DNA of 64,000 bases from Winogradskyella eximia (GCF_003386165.1 NZ_QRDV01000001.1:614085-678084), one strand, 5' to 3'; positions 35,326-45,744 are shown, counted from the stretch's first letter. Made by a program: numbers and translations. Notes: generated by a model not told the origin, from the letters alone.

Positions 35326-35982
35326 ATGAACAAAAAAGGATTCATATTCGATTTAGATGGTGTCATTGTAGATACTGCGAAATATCACTTTTTAGCTTGG
35401 CAAAAACTAGCTAAGGGTTTAGATATTGATTTTACTGAAGAAGAAAACGAGCAGCTTAAAGGCGTTAGTCGTGTTCGTTCTTTAGAAAAAATATTGGCTT
35501 GGGGAAATAAAACGATTTCTCAAGAATTGTTCAATGACCTTATGGGCAAAAAGAACGAAGAGTATTTAAATTATATCGCAGAAATGGATGAGAACGAAAT
35601 CTTACCAGATGTGCCAAGAGTATTAAATACTTTAAAAGAAAACAAGCAACCTATCTCATTAGGTTCTGCAAGTAAAAATGCGCGAACAATTTTAGAGCGT
35701 GTCAACCTCATGTCAAATTTCGATGCTATTGTAGATGGCAATGATGTTACTAAGGCAAAGCCAGATCCAGAAGTGTTTTTGATAGCTGCTAAGGAATTAA
35801 ATATAAAGCCAGAAGACTGTATTGTTTTTGAAGATTCGGTAGCTGGTGTTACAGCTGCAAATACAGCTAATATGATTTCTATTGGCATCGGAAGTAAGGA
35901 TGTTCTAGGTCATGCAGATTATATATTCAATGATTTTACAGAAATCTCAGATGATTTTATAAAATCCCTTATAGAGAATTAA
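35326..35982 (+). CDS. pgmB: Beta-phosphoglucomutase
   Basis: Converts beta-glucose 1-phosphate from the maltose phosphorylase to glucose 6-phosphate. HAD-superfamily enzyme of 218 residues with nucleophile motif FDLDGVIVDTAKYHFLAW (Asp9/Asp11 region), the GVSRVRSLEKIL cap region, SLGSASKNA, and KPDPEVFLIAAKEL with VFEDSVAGVTAA. Located between permease and GH65 genes, as expected. Confidence 0.95.
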   Translation: MNKKGFIFDLDGVIVDTAKYHFLAWQKLAKGLDIDFTEEENEQLKGVSRVRSLEKILAWGNKTISQELFNDLMGKKNEEYLNYIAEMDENEILPDVPRVLNTLKENKQPISLGSASKNARTILERVNLMSNFDAIVDGNDVTKAKPDPEVFLIAAKELNIKPEDCIVFEDSVAGVTAANTANMISIGIGSKDVLGHADYIFNDFTEISDDFIKSLIEN

Positions 35983-35989
35983 ATAGAAG

Positions 35990-36001
35990 TAAAACGTTTC
36001 A
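35990..36001. promoter_or_regulatory. Possible weak second starch-regulator site
   Basis: TAAAACGTTTCA contains the eight-base palindrome AAACGTTT, the core of the site at 32607, and lies in the 45-base gap ahead of the GH65 gene. Flanking symmetry is poor, so it may be chance in AT-rich DNA. Confidence 0.3.
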
Positions 36002-36027
36002 AAAAGAGACTTTTAAATAAAATTAGA

Positions 36028-38334
36028 ATGAACCTAGATTATATCATACCTAACAATTGGTCAGTTATCGAAGAAGGATTTGACCCAAATCAGGTTAAGG
36101 CCTCAGAAAGTTTATTTAGTATCGGAAATGGTGCTATGGGACAACGTGCCAATTTTGAAGAAAAATATTCAGGCCCAACATTTCAAGGGAGTTACATTGC
36201 AGGTGTTTATTATCCAGATAAAACCAGAGTAGGTTGGTGGAAAAACGGTTACCCAGAATACTTTGCTAAAGTATTAAATGCACCAAATTGGATTGGAATT
36301 AACGTCATAGTTAATGGTGAACAACTCGATTTATTCGCTTGTAAAGACATAAAAAACTTTAGAAGAGAATTGAACATGAAAGAAGGTTGGCTCTCAAGAA
36401 GTTTCGTTGCAACACTTCAAAATGATATTGAGGTTGAGGTTAAAACAACACGTTTTTTAAGTTTAGATTTAGATGAAGTTGGTGCAATTAATTTCAACAT
36501 CAAGCCACTAAATTCAAAAGCTGAAATTACTTTTGAACCTTATTTAGATTCAGGTATTACTAATGAAGATACCAATTGGGATGATAAGTTTTGGGATACT
36601 TTAAACGTAAGTCACGAGAATAATCAAGCTTTTATTCAGGCAAAAACCATGAAAACAGATTTTTACACCTGTACTTTCATGGAATCTCAAGTTTATATTG
36701 ATGGTAAATCGGTATTAACTGAACCAAATTTTACGGCAGATTCAAATTTAGCGTCTTTCAGTTATACTTATAATGTTGAGCAAGGAGAAACGTATTCTAT
36801 TCATAAATTTGGTGGTTATACTGTAGATCGTGACCATAATAAAAATGAGTTGCTTACTGCTGCAAAGTCGTCTTTAAGCAAAGCTACAACGGCTGGTTTC
36901 ACTAAATTACTAGAAGACCAGAAGCAAGCTTGGGCTCAGATTTGGGATATGGCAGACATCACTATAGAAGGTGATGTAAAAGCACAACAAGGTATACGTT
37001 TTAATATTTTTCATCTTAACCAAACGTATTCAGGTACAGATGCAACTTTAAATATAGGACCAAAAGGATTCACAGGAGAAAAGTATGGAGGAAGTACCTA
37101 TTGGGATACTGAAGCTTACTGTATTCCATTTTACATGGCAACTAAAGATCAAGAGGTTGCTCGAAATCTTTTAACCTATAGATATAAACATCTAGATAAA
37201 GCCATTGAAAATGCTGAGAAATTAGGATTTAAAAACGGAGCTGCATTATATCCTATGGTTACTATGAATGGTGAAGAATGCCATAACGAATGGGAAATTA
37301 CTTTTGAAGAAATTCATAGAAATGGCGCCATTGCGTTTGCCATTTTTAACTATTACAGATATACTGGCGATTTTAGTTATATACCAGAAATGGGACTCGA
37401 AGTTTTAATCGGTATTGCACGTTTTTGGCATCAAAGAGCTAACTTCTCTACCAATAAAAACAAATATGTTATTCTTGGTGTAACTGGTCCTAATGAGTAC
37501 GAAAACAATGTAAATAACAATTGGTACACTAACTATATAGCAAAATGGTGTATCGATTATACATTAGAAACAATTGAAAAAGTAAAAGAAGGTCATAGTA
37601 ACGATTTTGAAAGAATCTCTGGTAAAACAAAGATTTCACATGAAGAGTTAGCACTTTGGAAAAAAGTAGCAGATAACATGTATTTTCCTTATTCTGAAGA
37701 AGAAAATGTATATCTTCAACAAGATGGTTTTTTAGATAAAGAATTAATTACAGTTGCAGATTTAGACCAATCACAACGACCAATTAATCAAAAATGGTCT
37801 TGGGATAGAATTTTACGTTCACCATATATTAAGCAAGCAGATTTATTGCAAGGGATGTATTTCTTTGAAGATAAATTTACGACTAAAGAATTAGAACGTC
37901 ATTTTGATTTTTACGAACCATTCACGGTTCATGAAAGTTCATTGTCACCATGTGTACACAGTATTCAAGCTGCAAAATTAGACAGAATGGACCAAGCGTA
38001 TACGTTTTATTTAAGAACATCGCGTTTAGATTTAGATGATTATAATCACGAGGTTCACGAAGGTTTACACATTACCTCAATGGCCGGTACTTGGATGAGT
38101 ATTGTTGAAGGTTTTGGTGGTATGCGTGTTAAAAATGATACCTTATCTTTTGAGCCTAAAATACCTAATCAATGGGAAGGCTATTCGTTTAAAGTGAACT
38201 TTAGACATCAAATTATCACTGTAAGTGTTAGCCAAAACGAAACACAATTTATATTAGAAGGTGATAAAGATTTAATCATTTATGTAGATGGAAAAGAAGT
38301 TTCAATTAGTCCTAATAATAGGGTTACTGTATAA
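36028..38334 (+). CDS. GH65 maltose phosphorylase
   Basis: Cytoplasmic inverting phosphorylase that splits maltose into glucose and beta-glucose 1-phosphate. All three GH65 parts are present in 768 residues: N-terminal beta-sandwich (IGNGAMGQRANFEE), helical barrel with GVTGPNEYENN (general acid Glu490), WDRILRSPYIKQAD and the HESSLSPCVHSI phosphate-site region, and a C-terminal beta domain. Next to pgmB this makes maltose phosphorylase more likely than trehalose or kojibiose phosphorylase, though specificity is not certain. No signal peptide. Confidence 0.92.
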   Translation: MNLDYIIPNNWSVIEEGFDPNQVKASESLFSIGNGAMGQRANFEEKYSGPTFQGSYIAGVYYPDKTRVGWWKNGYPEYFAKVLNAPNWIGINVIVNGEQLDLFACKDIKNFRRELNMKEGWLSRSFVATLQNDIEVEVKTTRFLSLDLDEVGAINFNIKPLNSKAEITFEPYLDSGITNEDTNWDDKFWDTLNVSHENNQAFIQAKTMKTDFYTCTFMESQVYIDGKSVLTEPNFTADSNLASFSYTYNVEQGETYSIHKFGGYTVDRDHNKNELLTAAKSSLSKATTAGFTKLLEDQKQAWAQIWDMADITIEGDVKAQQGIRFNIFHLNQTYSGTDATLNIGPKGFTGEKYGGSTYWDTEAYCIPFYMATKDQEVARNLLTYRYKHLDKAIENAEKLGFKNGAALYPMVTMNGEECHNEWEITFEEIHRNGAIAFAIFNYYRYTGDFSYIPEMGLEVLIGIARFWHQRANFSTNKNKYVILGVTGPNEYENNVNNNWYTNYIAKWCIDYTLETIEKVKEGHSNDFERISGKTKISHEELALWKKVADNMYFPYSEEENVYLQQDGFLDKELITVADLDQSQRPINQKWSWDRILRSPYIKQADLLQGMYFFEDKFTTKELERHFDFYEPFTVHESSLSPCVHSIQAAKLDRMDQAYTFYLRTSRLDLDDYNHEVHEGLHITSMAGTWMSIVEGFGGMRVKNDTLSFEPKIPNQWEGYSFKVNFRHQIITVSVSQNETQFILEGDKDLIIYVDGKEVSISPNNRVTV

Positions 38335-38340
38335 TTTAGA

Positions 38341-38418
38341 AGACCTTGCAGGTTTTTAAAACCTAGTAGGTCTAGAATATGAATTAAATATCCTGCAAGG
38401 TTTTAAAAACCTTGTAGG
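38341..38418. repeat. Pair of palindromic repeat units
   Basis: Two related palindromes lie in the 134-base gap after the GH65 gene. The first (38341-38373) pairs AGACCT...AGGTTTT with AAAACCT...AGGTCT; the second (38392-38418) has CCTGCAAGGTTTT and AAAACCTTGTAGG. They share the core AGGTTTT-AAAACCT and look like a two-unit intergenic palindromic repeat of the type scattered in flavobacterial genomes. They may also terminate or stabilise the phosphorylase transcript. Confidence 0.7.
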
Positions 38419-38468
38419 TATTTGTTAAAGATTACTACCAACTTGTTTCATTTTTAAAATAAATTACA

Positions 38469-40412
38469 ATGAAAACACTAAAACTAATTCTAATAACGCT
38501 TCTAGTTGCAACTGTGTTTTCATGCCAGGAAACCACATCTGAGGAAAGCGTAGTTTCAGAACCTGTAGCTGAAATCCAAAACGATATTGAAAAAGTTGAG
38601 CCACCACATTGGTGGACAGGTTTTAAAAATCAAAAATTACAATTACTGGTAAAGCATCCAAATATTGGCAGTGCAATACCAAAAATTAATTATTCAGGAG
38701 TTAGTATAGTGGAAGTTCATAAGGCTGATAGTCCTAATTATTTGTTCTTAGATTTAGAGATTTCAGAACTAGCAAAATCAGGACAATTCAATATTAGATT
38801 TCAGCTTGAAGATGCTTCAGAATTAATTCAAACTTACGAGTTAAAATCACGAGAAAAACCAGCTGAAGATTACATTGGTTTTGATAGCTCTGATGCTATT
38901 TATCTTATTACACCAGACCGTTTTGCAAATGCGAATCCAAAAAATGATGAAGTAGAAGGATTACTTCAACAAGGCATCGATAGAACTGATGGTTATGCCA
39001 GACATGGCGGAGATTTAGAAGGCATAACTAACCATTTAGATTATATTGAAAATCTTGGATTTACGGCTGTTTGGCCATGCCCTGTTTTAATAAATGACAT
39101 GCCAAGTGGCTCGTATCATGGTTATGCCATGACAGATTTCTACAAAGTAGACCCTCGTTTTGGTACCTTAAAAGATTATAAAGAATTAGCCAATAATCTA
39201 AGAACTAGAGACATGAAATTGATTATGGACCAAGTTGCTAATCATTGTGGTTTAGAACATTGGTGGATGAAAGATTTACCGTTTAAAGATTGGGTAAACT
39301 ACCAAGAGCTTTACGAAGAAAATAAAGACAATTGGGATTGGAAAACAACAAAAACGTCTAACCATAGAAGAACGACAAACCAAGACCCTTACGCGTCTAA
39401 AAACGATTACTTAGAAATGGCAGATGGTTGGTTTGTTTCTAGTATGCCAGATTTAAATCAGCGTAATCCTTTTATGGCAAATTATATTACGCAGAATAGT
39501 ATTTGGTGGATTGAAACTTTAGGATTAGGTGGTATTAGACAAGATACATATCCATATCCAGACAAGGCTTTTATGAGTAATTGGGCAGGAGCCATTATGA
39601 GCGAGTATCCAAACTTTTCAATAGTAGGAGAAGAGTGGAGTTACAATCCGTTGTTAATTGGGTATTGGCAAGAAGGCCATGAAAACATTGATAAATACGA
39701 TTCTAATTTAAAATCGAGTATGGATTTTGCCATGCAAAAAAACATTAGTGATGCATTAAATGAAGAGGAATCTTGGGATAAAGGTTTGGTTAAAATGTAC
39801 GAAGGTTTAGCAAACGACTTCGCGTATACATCACCAAAAGATATTATGGCGTTTACAGATAACCATGATATGAGTCGCGTTTTTACACAACTAAAAGGTG
39901 ATGTTGTAAATACTAAAATGGCAATGAGCTATTTATTAATAATGCCTAGAATACCTCAAATATATTATGGTACAGAAATTTTAATGGACGATTTTGATAA
40001 TCCTGGAGACCATGGTTTAATAAGAACAGATTTCCCTGGAGGTTGGCAAGGTGATAGTGTTAATGCATTTACAGGAGAAGGCCTTTCTGATAATCAAAAA
40101 GACATGCAGAAGTTTTTAACTAAGATGTTGAACTACAGAAAAACGAGCGACGCCATTCACGATGGAAAAACCATGCATTTTGCGCCACAAGATGGTGTTT
40201 ATGTAATGGCGAGAATTTCGGATAATGAAACTGTTGTTCATATCATTAATAAAAATGAAGAAGAACAAGAATTAGAATTATCAAGATTTGAAGAGTTAGG
40301 TTTAAGTGGTAAAACACTAACTAATATTATTTCAAAGGAAACGCTTATTTGGAATACTAGTATGACTTTAGATGAAAAAGGAAGTACAATTTTAACTACA
40401 AAAACGCAATAA
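38469..40412 (+). CDS. GH13 neopullulanase/cyclomaltodextrinase-like lipoprotein (SusA-like)
   Basis: Periplasm- or membrane-facing alpha-glucanase that shortens imported maltodextrins. Lipoprotein signal ends ATVFSC (Cys19). The N-terminal domain (PPHWWTGFKNQKLQLLV, ~46-130) is the Ig-like domain of Bacteroidota cyclomaltodextrinases. The barrel shows MDQVANHCG, GGIRQDTYPYP, IVGEEWS and FTDNHDMSR, with all catalytic acids in place. A C-terminal beta domain closes the 647-residue protein. It ends one base before the esterase gene. Confidence 0.92.
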   Translation: MKTLKLILITLLVATVFSCQETTSEESVVSEPVAEIQNDIEKVEPPHWWTGFKNQKLQLLVKHPNIGSAIPKINYSGVSIVEVHKADSPNYLFLDLEISELAKSGQFNIRFQLEDASELIQTYELKSREKPAEDYIGFDSSDAIYLITPDRFANANPKNDEVEGLLQQGIDRTDGYARHGGDLEGITNHLDYIENLGFTAVWPCPVLINDMPSGSYHGYAMTDFYKVDPRFGTLKDYKELANNLRTRDMKLIMDQVANHCGLEHWWMKDLPFKDWVNYQELYEENKDNWDWKTTKTSNHRRTTNQDPYASKNDYLEMADGWFVSSMPDLNQRNPFMANYITQNSIWWIETLGLGGIRQDTYPYPDKAFMSNWAGAIMSEYPNFSIVGEEWSYNPLLIGYWQEGHENIDKYDSNLKSSMDFAMQKNISDALNEEESWDKGLVKMYEGLANDFAYTSPKDIMAFTDNHDMSRVFTQLKGDVVNTKMAMSYLLIMPRIPQIYYGTEILMDDFDNPGDHGLIRTDFPGGWQGDSVNAFTGEGLSDNQKDMQKFLTKMLNYRKTSDAIHDGKTMHFAPQDGVYVMARISDNETVVHIINKNEEEQELELSRFEELGLSGKTLTNIISKETLIWNTSMTLDEKGSTILTTKTQ

Positions 40413-40413
40413 T

Positions 40414-41427
40414 ATGAGAACTATTTTACTGGTATTATGTGTTAGTTTATTTATGTTTTCTTGTAAAAATGAATCGAAAACAGAAGAACTAAATACGGAT
40501 GAAACAGAAACAAATGTTGCGCCAATAAACTTTCAACATTTAAAAAGTGCAACACTCTTCAAAGGAGAAATTCATAGGATTGATAGTTTTCCATCCAACT
40601 ATATTGCACCAAGACCAGTCGATGTTTGGTTACCAGAAAGCTATATAGAAAGCAAAAAATACAATGTATTATATATGCATGATGGCCAAATGTTATTCGA
40701 TTCATTAACTACTTGGAACAAACAAGAATGGAAAGTAGATGAATGGGCAAGCCAATTAATGGAAGAAGGAAAAACTGAAGACTTTATAGTTGTTGCAGTT
40801 CATAATATAGCAGAACTTCGTTGGCAAGATTTATTCCCTCAAAAAGCATTTAATTATATAAACGAAGTAACTAAAGATAGCTTAAAAGACCTTTCAGGTT
40901 CAAAGGATTTTAAACTGAATGGTGATAATTATTTAAAATTCATCGTCGAGGAATTAAAGCCAGTAATAGATAAAAAGTATTCCGTTTATACAGACAAGAA
41001 AAATACGTTTGTCATGGGCTCAAGTATGGGAGGCTTAATGTCTATGTATGCCATTTCTGAGTATCCAGAAGTGTTTGGAGGTGCAGCTTGTTTATCAACA
41101 CATTGGCCAGGGGCAATGCCAATGGAAAATAACCCTTATCCCATTGGGATTTTTAAATACATGGATGCTAATTTACCAAAAGCTGGTGAGCATAAATTGT
41201 ATTTTGATTATGGTAATAAAACGTTAGACCAATATTATCCGCAATATGCACCAAGAGTAGATGAGATTTTAAAAGCTAAAGGTTATACAAGTTCTGATTC
41301 TAAAAACTTATTTTTTGAAGGGACTAACCATTCAGAAAACTCTTGGAACAAAAGATTAGACCAGCCATTAGTATTTTTATTAAAAGATAGTAAGCATCGA
41401 AACAACAAGCCTAATGTAGGATTTTAA
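40414..41427 (+). CDS. Alpha/beta-hydrolase esterase lipoprotein
   Basis: Predicted serine esterase of the esterase-D-like group. Lipoprotein signal MRTILLVLCVSLFMFSC with Cys17. A YMHDGQMLFD segment is followed by the nucleophile elbow MGSSMGGLMSMYA, with Ser in GSSMGG, and a C-terminal GTNHSEN carrying the likely His. It is embedded between a GH13 and a GH31 gene and co-transcribed, so it may remove acyl groups from decorated alpha-glucans, but its substrate is unknown. Confidence 0.82.
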   Translation: MRTILLVLCVSLFMFSCKNESKTEELNTDETETNVAPINFQHLKSATLFKGEIHRIDSFPSNYIAPRPVDVWLPESYIESKKYNVLYMHDGQMLFDSLTTWNKQEWKVDEWASQLMEEGKTEDFIVVAVHNIAELRWQDLFPQKAFNYINEVTKDSLKDLSGSKDFKLNGDNYLKFIVEELKPVIDKKYSVYTDKKNTFVMGSSMGGLMSMYAISEYPEVFGGAACLSTHWPGAMPMENNPYPIGIFKYMDANLPKAGEHKLYFDYGNKTLDQYYPQYAPRVDEILKAKGYTSSDSKNLFFEGTNHSENSWNKRLDQPLVFLLKDSKHRNNKPNVGF

Positions 41428-41455
41428 TAACCAATTAGACTTCAAAAATTTAAAA

Positions 41456-43843
41456 ATGAAAAACATTAAATTATTTATAGCAGTCCTCTTTTCATTTGCG
41501 TTTTTATCTGCCCAAAACTCTAACCGTGTTTTTAAGAGCGCAGTAAAACAAGGCTTAGATTTAAAAGTTGAAGTCAACGATGGCTATTATATTATCAAAC
41601 CCTATTCTTCAAACATTATAGAAACGACTTTTGTGCCTAAAGGCGAATACTTAAAAGCACAATCTCATGCTGTGGTTGCAAAGCCTTACAATTCGTATTT
41701 TGAAATGACAGACAGAGGCAATGATGTTGTATTAAAAACCAAAGGTTTATACGTTGCCATTACTAAAAGCCCTTTTCAAATTTCATATTATTATAAAGAC
41801 AAATTTATTGTTTCAGAAAAGGAAGGTTATGTAAAAAATGACAGTTTAGAAACTATAAATTTTAATCTTACAAAAGATGAATTTTTATATGGAGGAGGAG
41901 CAAGAGCATTAGGAATGAATCGTCGTGGCAATCGTTTGCAATTATACAATAGAGCACATTATGGTTACGAAACACATAGCGAACTAATGAATTACACCAT
42001 GCCAATTGTAGTGTCTTCCAAACAGTACATGTTGCATTTTGATAATGCACCAATTGGTTTTTTAGATTTAGACAGTAAAGGCGATAATTCATTAAAATAT
42101 GAAACCATTTCAGGCCGAAAAACCTACCAAGTCATTGTTGGTGATTCTTGGTTAGATATGATGGATGTTTATACCGATTTAACAGGAAAACAACCAATGC
42201 TGCCGCGTTGGGCTTTAGGTAATTTTTCTAGCCGTTTTGGGTATCATTCTCAGCAAGAAGTTGAAGAAACCATAGCTAAATTTAATGATGAAAAAATTCC
42301 GGTTGATGCTATAATTCTAGATTTATATTGGTTCGGAAAAGAACTAAAAGGAACCATGGGAAATTTAGAAGTCTTTAGAGATTCTTTTCCAGATTTTGAA
42401 GGTATGGTAAAACGTCTTAATGATAAAGGTGTAAAAACGATTACCATTACCGAGCCTTTTATCTTAACGACATCTAAGAAATGGTATGAAGCGGTTGATA
42501 AAAAGATTCTGGCAAAAGACTCTGTTGGGAATCCGGCGAAATACGACTTCTACTTTGGCAACACAGGACTCATAGATATATACAATCCTGATGGCGAAAA
42601 ATGGTTTTGGAACATCTATAAAGATTTAGCGAATAAAGGTGTTGCAGGTATTTGGGGAGATTTAGGAGAACCAGAAGTACATCCAGATTGGGTACAGCAT
42701 AAAACAGGTAGCGCAAATGAAGTTCATAATATATATGGACATGATTGGGCACGATTGATTTTTGAAGGCTACGAGCGCGATTTCCCAAATACAAGACCCT
42801 TTATTTTAATGCGTGCTGGTTACTCTGGCTCGCAACGTTATGGTATGATTCCATGGTCTGGAGATGTAAACAGAACTTGGGGAGGATTGCAAAGTCAACC
42901 AGAGATTGCATTACAAATGGGAATTCAAGGATTAGCATACATGCATAGTGATTTAGGTGGTTTTGCAGGTGCAAATTTAGATGATGAATTATATGTGAGA
43001 TGGTTGCAATATGGCGTTTTTAATCCAATCTATAGACCTCATGCACAAGAAGACGTGCCAAGTGAACCCATTTTTAGAAGCGAAAAAGCGAAAGCATTAG
43101 CCAAACAAGCTATTGAATTACGTTATAAATTATTGCCATATAATTACAATTTGGTTTATGAAAACAACCAATTTGGAAAGCCGTTAATGCGACCATTGTT
43201 TTTTGAAGAATCGGATAATGCAGATTTGTTCAATTACTCAAAAACCTATTTATGGGGAAATGACATTTTGGTATCACCAGTTTTAGAAGCTGAAATAACA
43301 GAACAAGATGTTTACTTTCCAAAAGACAATGTTTGGTTCGATTTCTATACCGATGATAAGATAAAAGGAGGACAAACAAAAACGGTAAAATTGAATGAAA
43401 GTTCAATTCCTACTTATATAAGAGCTGGTGCATTTATTCCAAATGTAAATGTGGTTCAAACTACTGAAAAATATGACGAAACTGTTTATAAGGTTGATTA
43501 TTATCATGACGCATCTGTTTTAACATCAAACAGGGAAATTTATAGTGATGATGGTAAATCTGCAAAAGCCATAATAGATAAAAATTTTGAAATATTAAAT
43601 TTTGAAATGAACACAAAAGGTTCTGTGTTAGAGTTTAAAATCACAGACAAAACAGGAAAGAATTTTAGTTCTAAATCCCGTACCATTTATTTAACAATAC
43701 ATGGTTTAGATAAGAAGCCCAAACGAATTACGGTAGGAAGACACACAGCGTTTGATTGGTCCGATACTTTAAAAACAGCTCGGATTCCTATTGAGAGAAC
43801 TTCAGGTGAAACCTCTGTTATTACCATTAAATTAAAGAAATAA
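41456..43843 (+). CDS. GH31 alpha-glucosidase or alpha-transglucosylase
   Basis: Exported retaining alpha-glucoside enzyme of 795 residues with signal peptide ending FLSAQ. The nucleophile region is GIWGDLGEPEVHP with Asp402, in place of the common DMNEP; the acid/base region is YGMIPWSGDVNRTWGG with Asp470. The DLGEPE form recalls characterised oligosaccharide 4-alpha-glucosyltransferases of GH31, so transfer between maltooligosaccharides is a real alternative to hydrolysis. There is no lipobox, so it is probably soluble in the periplasm. Confidence 0.9.
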   Translation: MKNIKLFIAVLFSFAFLSAQNSNRVFKSAVKQGLDLKVEVNDGYYIIKPYSSNIIETTFVPKGEYLKAQSHAVVAKPYNSYFEMTDRGNDVVLKTKGLYVAITKSPFQISYYYKDKFIVSEKEGYVKNDSLETINFNLTKDEFLYGGGARALGMNRRGNRLQLYNRAHYGYETHSELMNYTMPIVVSSKQYMLHFDNAPIGFLDLDSKGDNSLKYETISGRKTYQVIVGDSWLDMMDVYTDLTGKQPMLPRWALGNFSSRFGYHSQQEVEETIAKFNDEKIPVDAIILDLYWFGKELKGTMGNLEVFRDSFPDFEGMVKRLNDKGVKTITITEPFILTTSKKWYEAVDKKILAKDSVGNPAKYDFYFGNTGLIDIYNPDGEKWFWNIYKDLANKGVAGIWGDLGEPEVHPDWVQHKTGSANEVHNIYGHDWARLIFEGYERDFPNTRPFILMRAGYSGSQRYGMIPWSGDVNRTWGGLQSQPEIALQMGIQGLAYMHSDLGGFAGANLDDELYVRWLQYGVFNPIYRPHAQEDVPSEPIFRSEKAKALAKQAIELRYKLLPYNYNLVYENNQFGKPLMRPLFFEESDNADLFNYSKTYLWGNDILVSPVLEAEITEQDVYFPKDNVWFDFYTDDKIKGGQTKTVKLNESSIPTYIRAGAFIPNVNVVQTTEKYDETVYKVDYYHDASVLTSNREIYSDDGKSAKAIIDKNFEILNFEMNTKGSVLEFKITDKTGKNFSSKSRTIYLTIHGLDKKPKRITVGRHTAFDWSDTLKTARIPIERTSGETSVITIKLKK

Positions 43844-43848
43844 TCCAA

Positions 43849-45744
43849 ATGAAAAAGATTAAAAGCATTACAATACTATTAGTTATCTTAAGTTTTTTTG
43901 GATGTAAAAACGAGACTAAAGATGTCAACACTGAGACTAGTCGTAGTGACAATGAAATAAAAGAAAATATGAAGAAAAAAGAAGTTGTATATCAGGTGTT
44001 TACAAGACTCTTCGGAAATACAAATACTACCAATAAACCTTGGGGAACACTTGAAGAAAATGGTGTTGGGAAATTTAATGATTTCACGGATTTAGCTTTA
44101 AATGAAATTAAGGATTTAGGCGTAACGCACATTTGGTATACAGGAGTTCCGCATCACGATGTGATTACGGATTATACTAAATATGGTATTTCTAATGACG
44201 ATCCAGATATTGTAAAAGGAAGAGCTGGTTCACCATATGCTGTGAAGGATTATTATAATGTTAATCCGGATTTAGCCATGAATGTCGACAACAGGTTAGA
44301 AGAATTTGAAGCGTTAATTGAGCGTTCTCATAAAGCAGGTTTAAAAGTAATAATAGATATCGTTCCCAATCACGTGGCTCGTAATTACCAGAGTTTGTCA
44401 AATCCAAAAGGAGCTTCAGATTTTGGAGCAGAAGATGATAAAACAAAAACCTACGACGTTAACAATAGCTTTTATTACAATCCTGGTGAGGCTTTTAAAG
44501 TGCCAGAATGGAAGAACGGCTACCAACCTCTAGGAGGAGAAAAAACAGATTTAGTAGATAGTAAGTTTGAAGAAATTCCTGCAAAATGGACAGGAAACGG
44601 TTCTAGAGCATCGCAACCAGATGTTAATGATTGGTACGAAACCGTAAAAGTAAATTATGGCATTAGTCCTGATGGAAGAAAAGATTTTGATGAGTTACCA
44701 GATGGTTTTGAGAATGAAGATTATAAAAAACACTTTGAGTTTTGGAGTGATAAAACGGTGCCAAGTTCTTGGATAAAATTTAAGGATATCGCTTTGTATT
44801 GGACAGCAAAAGGCGTTGATGGTTTCCGTTATGATATGGCAGAAATGGTACCTGTTGAATTCTGGAGTTATATGAATTCGCACATCAAAATGAAAAATCC
44901 AGATGCTTTTTTATTAGCTGAGGTTTATAACCCAAGTTTATATAGAGATTATATTAAACGAGGAAAAATGGATTATTTATATGATAAAGTTCAACTTTAT
45001 GATACACTTAAACACGTCATGCAAGGTCACGGAAGTACAGATAACATTCCACCAATTTTAAGTGATTTAGGCGATATTGAGCATCACATGCTTCACTTTT
45101 TAGAAAACCATGATGAGCAACGTATTGCGAGTCCGGAATTTGCTGGTAGTGCAGAAAAAGGAAAACCAGCAATGGTGGTTTCTGCAACATCATCAACAGC
45201 ACCAACCATGATTTATTTTGGTCAAGAATTTGGTGAGCTTGGAGCAGAAGATTTAGGTTTTGGAGACCCAAGCCGAACCTCTATTTTCGATTATGGGTCA
45301 GTGCCAAGTATGGTGCGTTGGGTAAATGACAAAAAGTTTGATGGAGGACAATCCACAAAACAAGAAGATAAGCTTCGTGATTTCTATAAGCGCTTGCTGA
45401 ACTTCACAATCAATAGTTCGGCTTTAATGGGAGACTATCAAGATATTCAGCATTATAACCATTACAACACCGAGTGGTATAATGATAAAGTGTTATCATT
45501 TGTCCGTTGGAGTGAAGACGAGCAATTAATTATCATTTCAAATTTCAATGCAGATAATACGTATGGTTTTGAGTTGCAATTACCAGAAGATTTAGTTCAG
45601 AAATTAGAACTTAAAGATGGTGAATACGAAGTAAAAGACCAATTGTATAAAACATATACTTCAACTTTAAAAGTTGAAAATGGTAAAGCACAAGTAAGAA
45701 TTGACATTAAACCATTAGAATCATTTATACTTAAAATTAAGTAA
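43849..45744 (+). CDS. GH13 alpha-amylase-type lipoprotein
   Basis: Lipoprotein (LVILSFFGC, Cys20) whose first mature residues KNETKD lack a dense acidic run, suggesting a periplasmic position. GH13 regions: DIVPNHVAR, GFRYDMAEMV with the nucleophile Asp, LLAEVYN with the acid Glu and FLENHDEQR. 631 residues; a long insert between regions I and II (about residues 185-320) is rich in charged residues. Starts five bases after the GH31 gene. Exact specificity is not readable. Confidence 0.9.
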   Translation: MKKIKSITILLVILSFFGCKNETKDVNTETSRSDNEIKENMKKKEVVYQVFTRLFGNTNTTNKPWGTLEENGVGKFNDFTDLALNEIKDLGVTHIWYTGVPHHDVITDYTKYGISNDDPDIVKGRAGSPYAVKDYYNVNPDLAMNVDNRLEEFEALIERSHKAGLKVIIDIVPNHVARNYQSLSNPKGASDFGAEDDKTKTYDVNNSFYYNPGEAFKVPEWKNGYQPLGGEKTDLVDSKFEEIPAKWTGNGSRASQPDVNDWYETVKVNYGISPDGRKDFDELPDGFENEDYKKHFEFWSDKTVPSSWIKFKDIALYWTAKGVDGFRYDMAEMVPVEFWSYMNSHIKMKNPDAFLLAEVYNPSLYRDYIKRGKMDYLYDKVQLYDTLKHVMQGHGSTDNIPPILSDLGDIEHHMLHFLENHDEQRIASPEFAGSAEKGKPAMVVSATSSTAPTMIYFGQEFGELGAEDLGFGDPSRTSIFDYGSVPSMVRWVNDKKFDGGQSTKQEDKLRDFYKRLLNFTINSSALMGDYQDIQHYNHYNTEWYNDKVLSFVRWSEDEQLIIISNFNADNTYGFELQLPEDLVQKLELKDGEYEVKDQLYKTYTSTLKVENGKAQVRIDIKPLESFILKIK

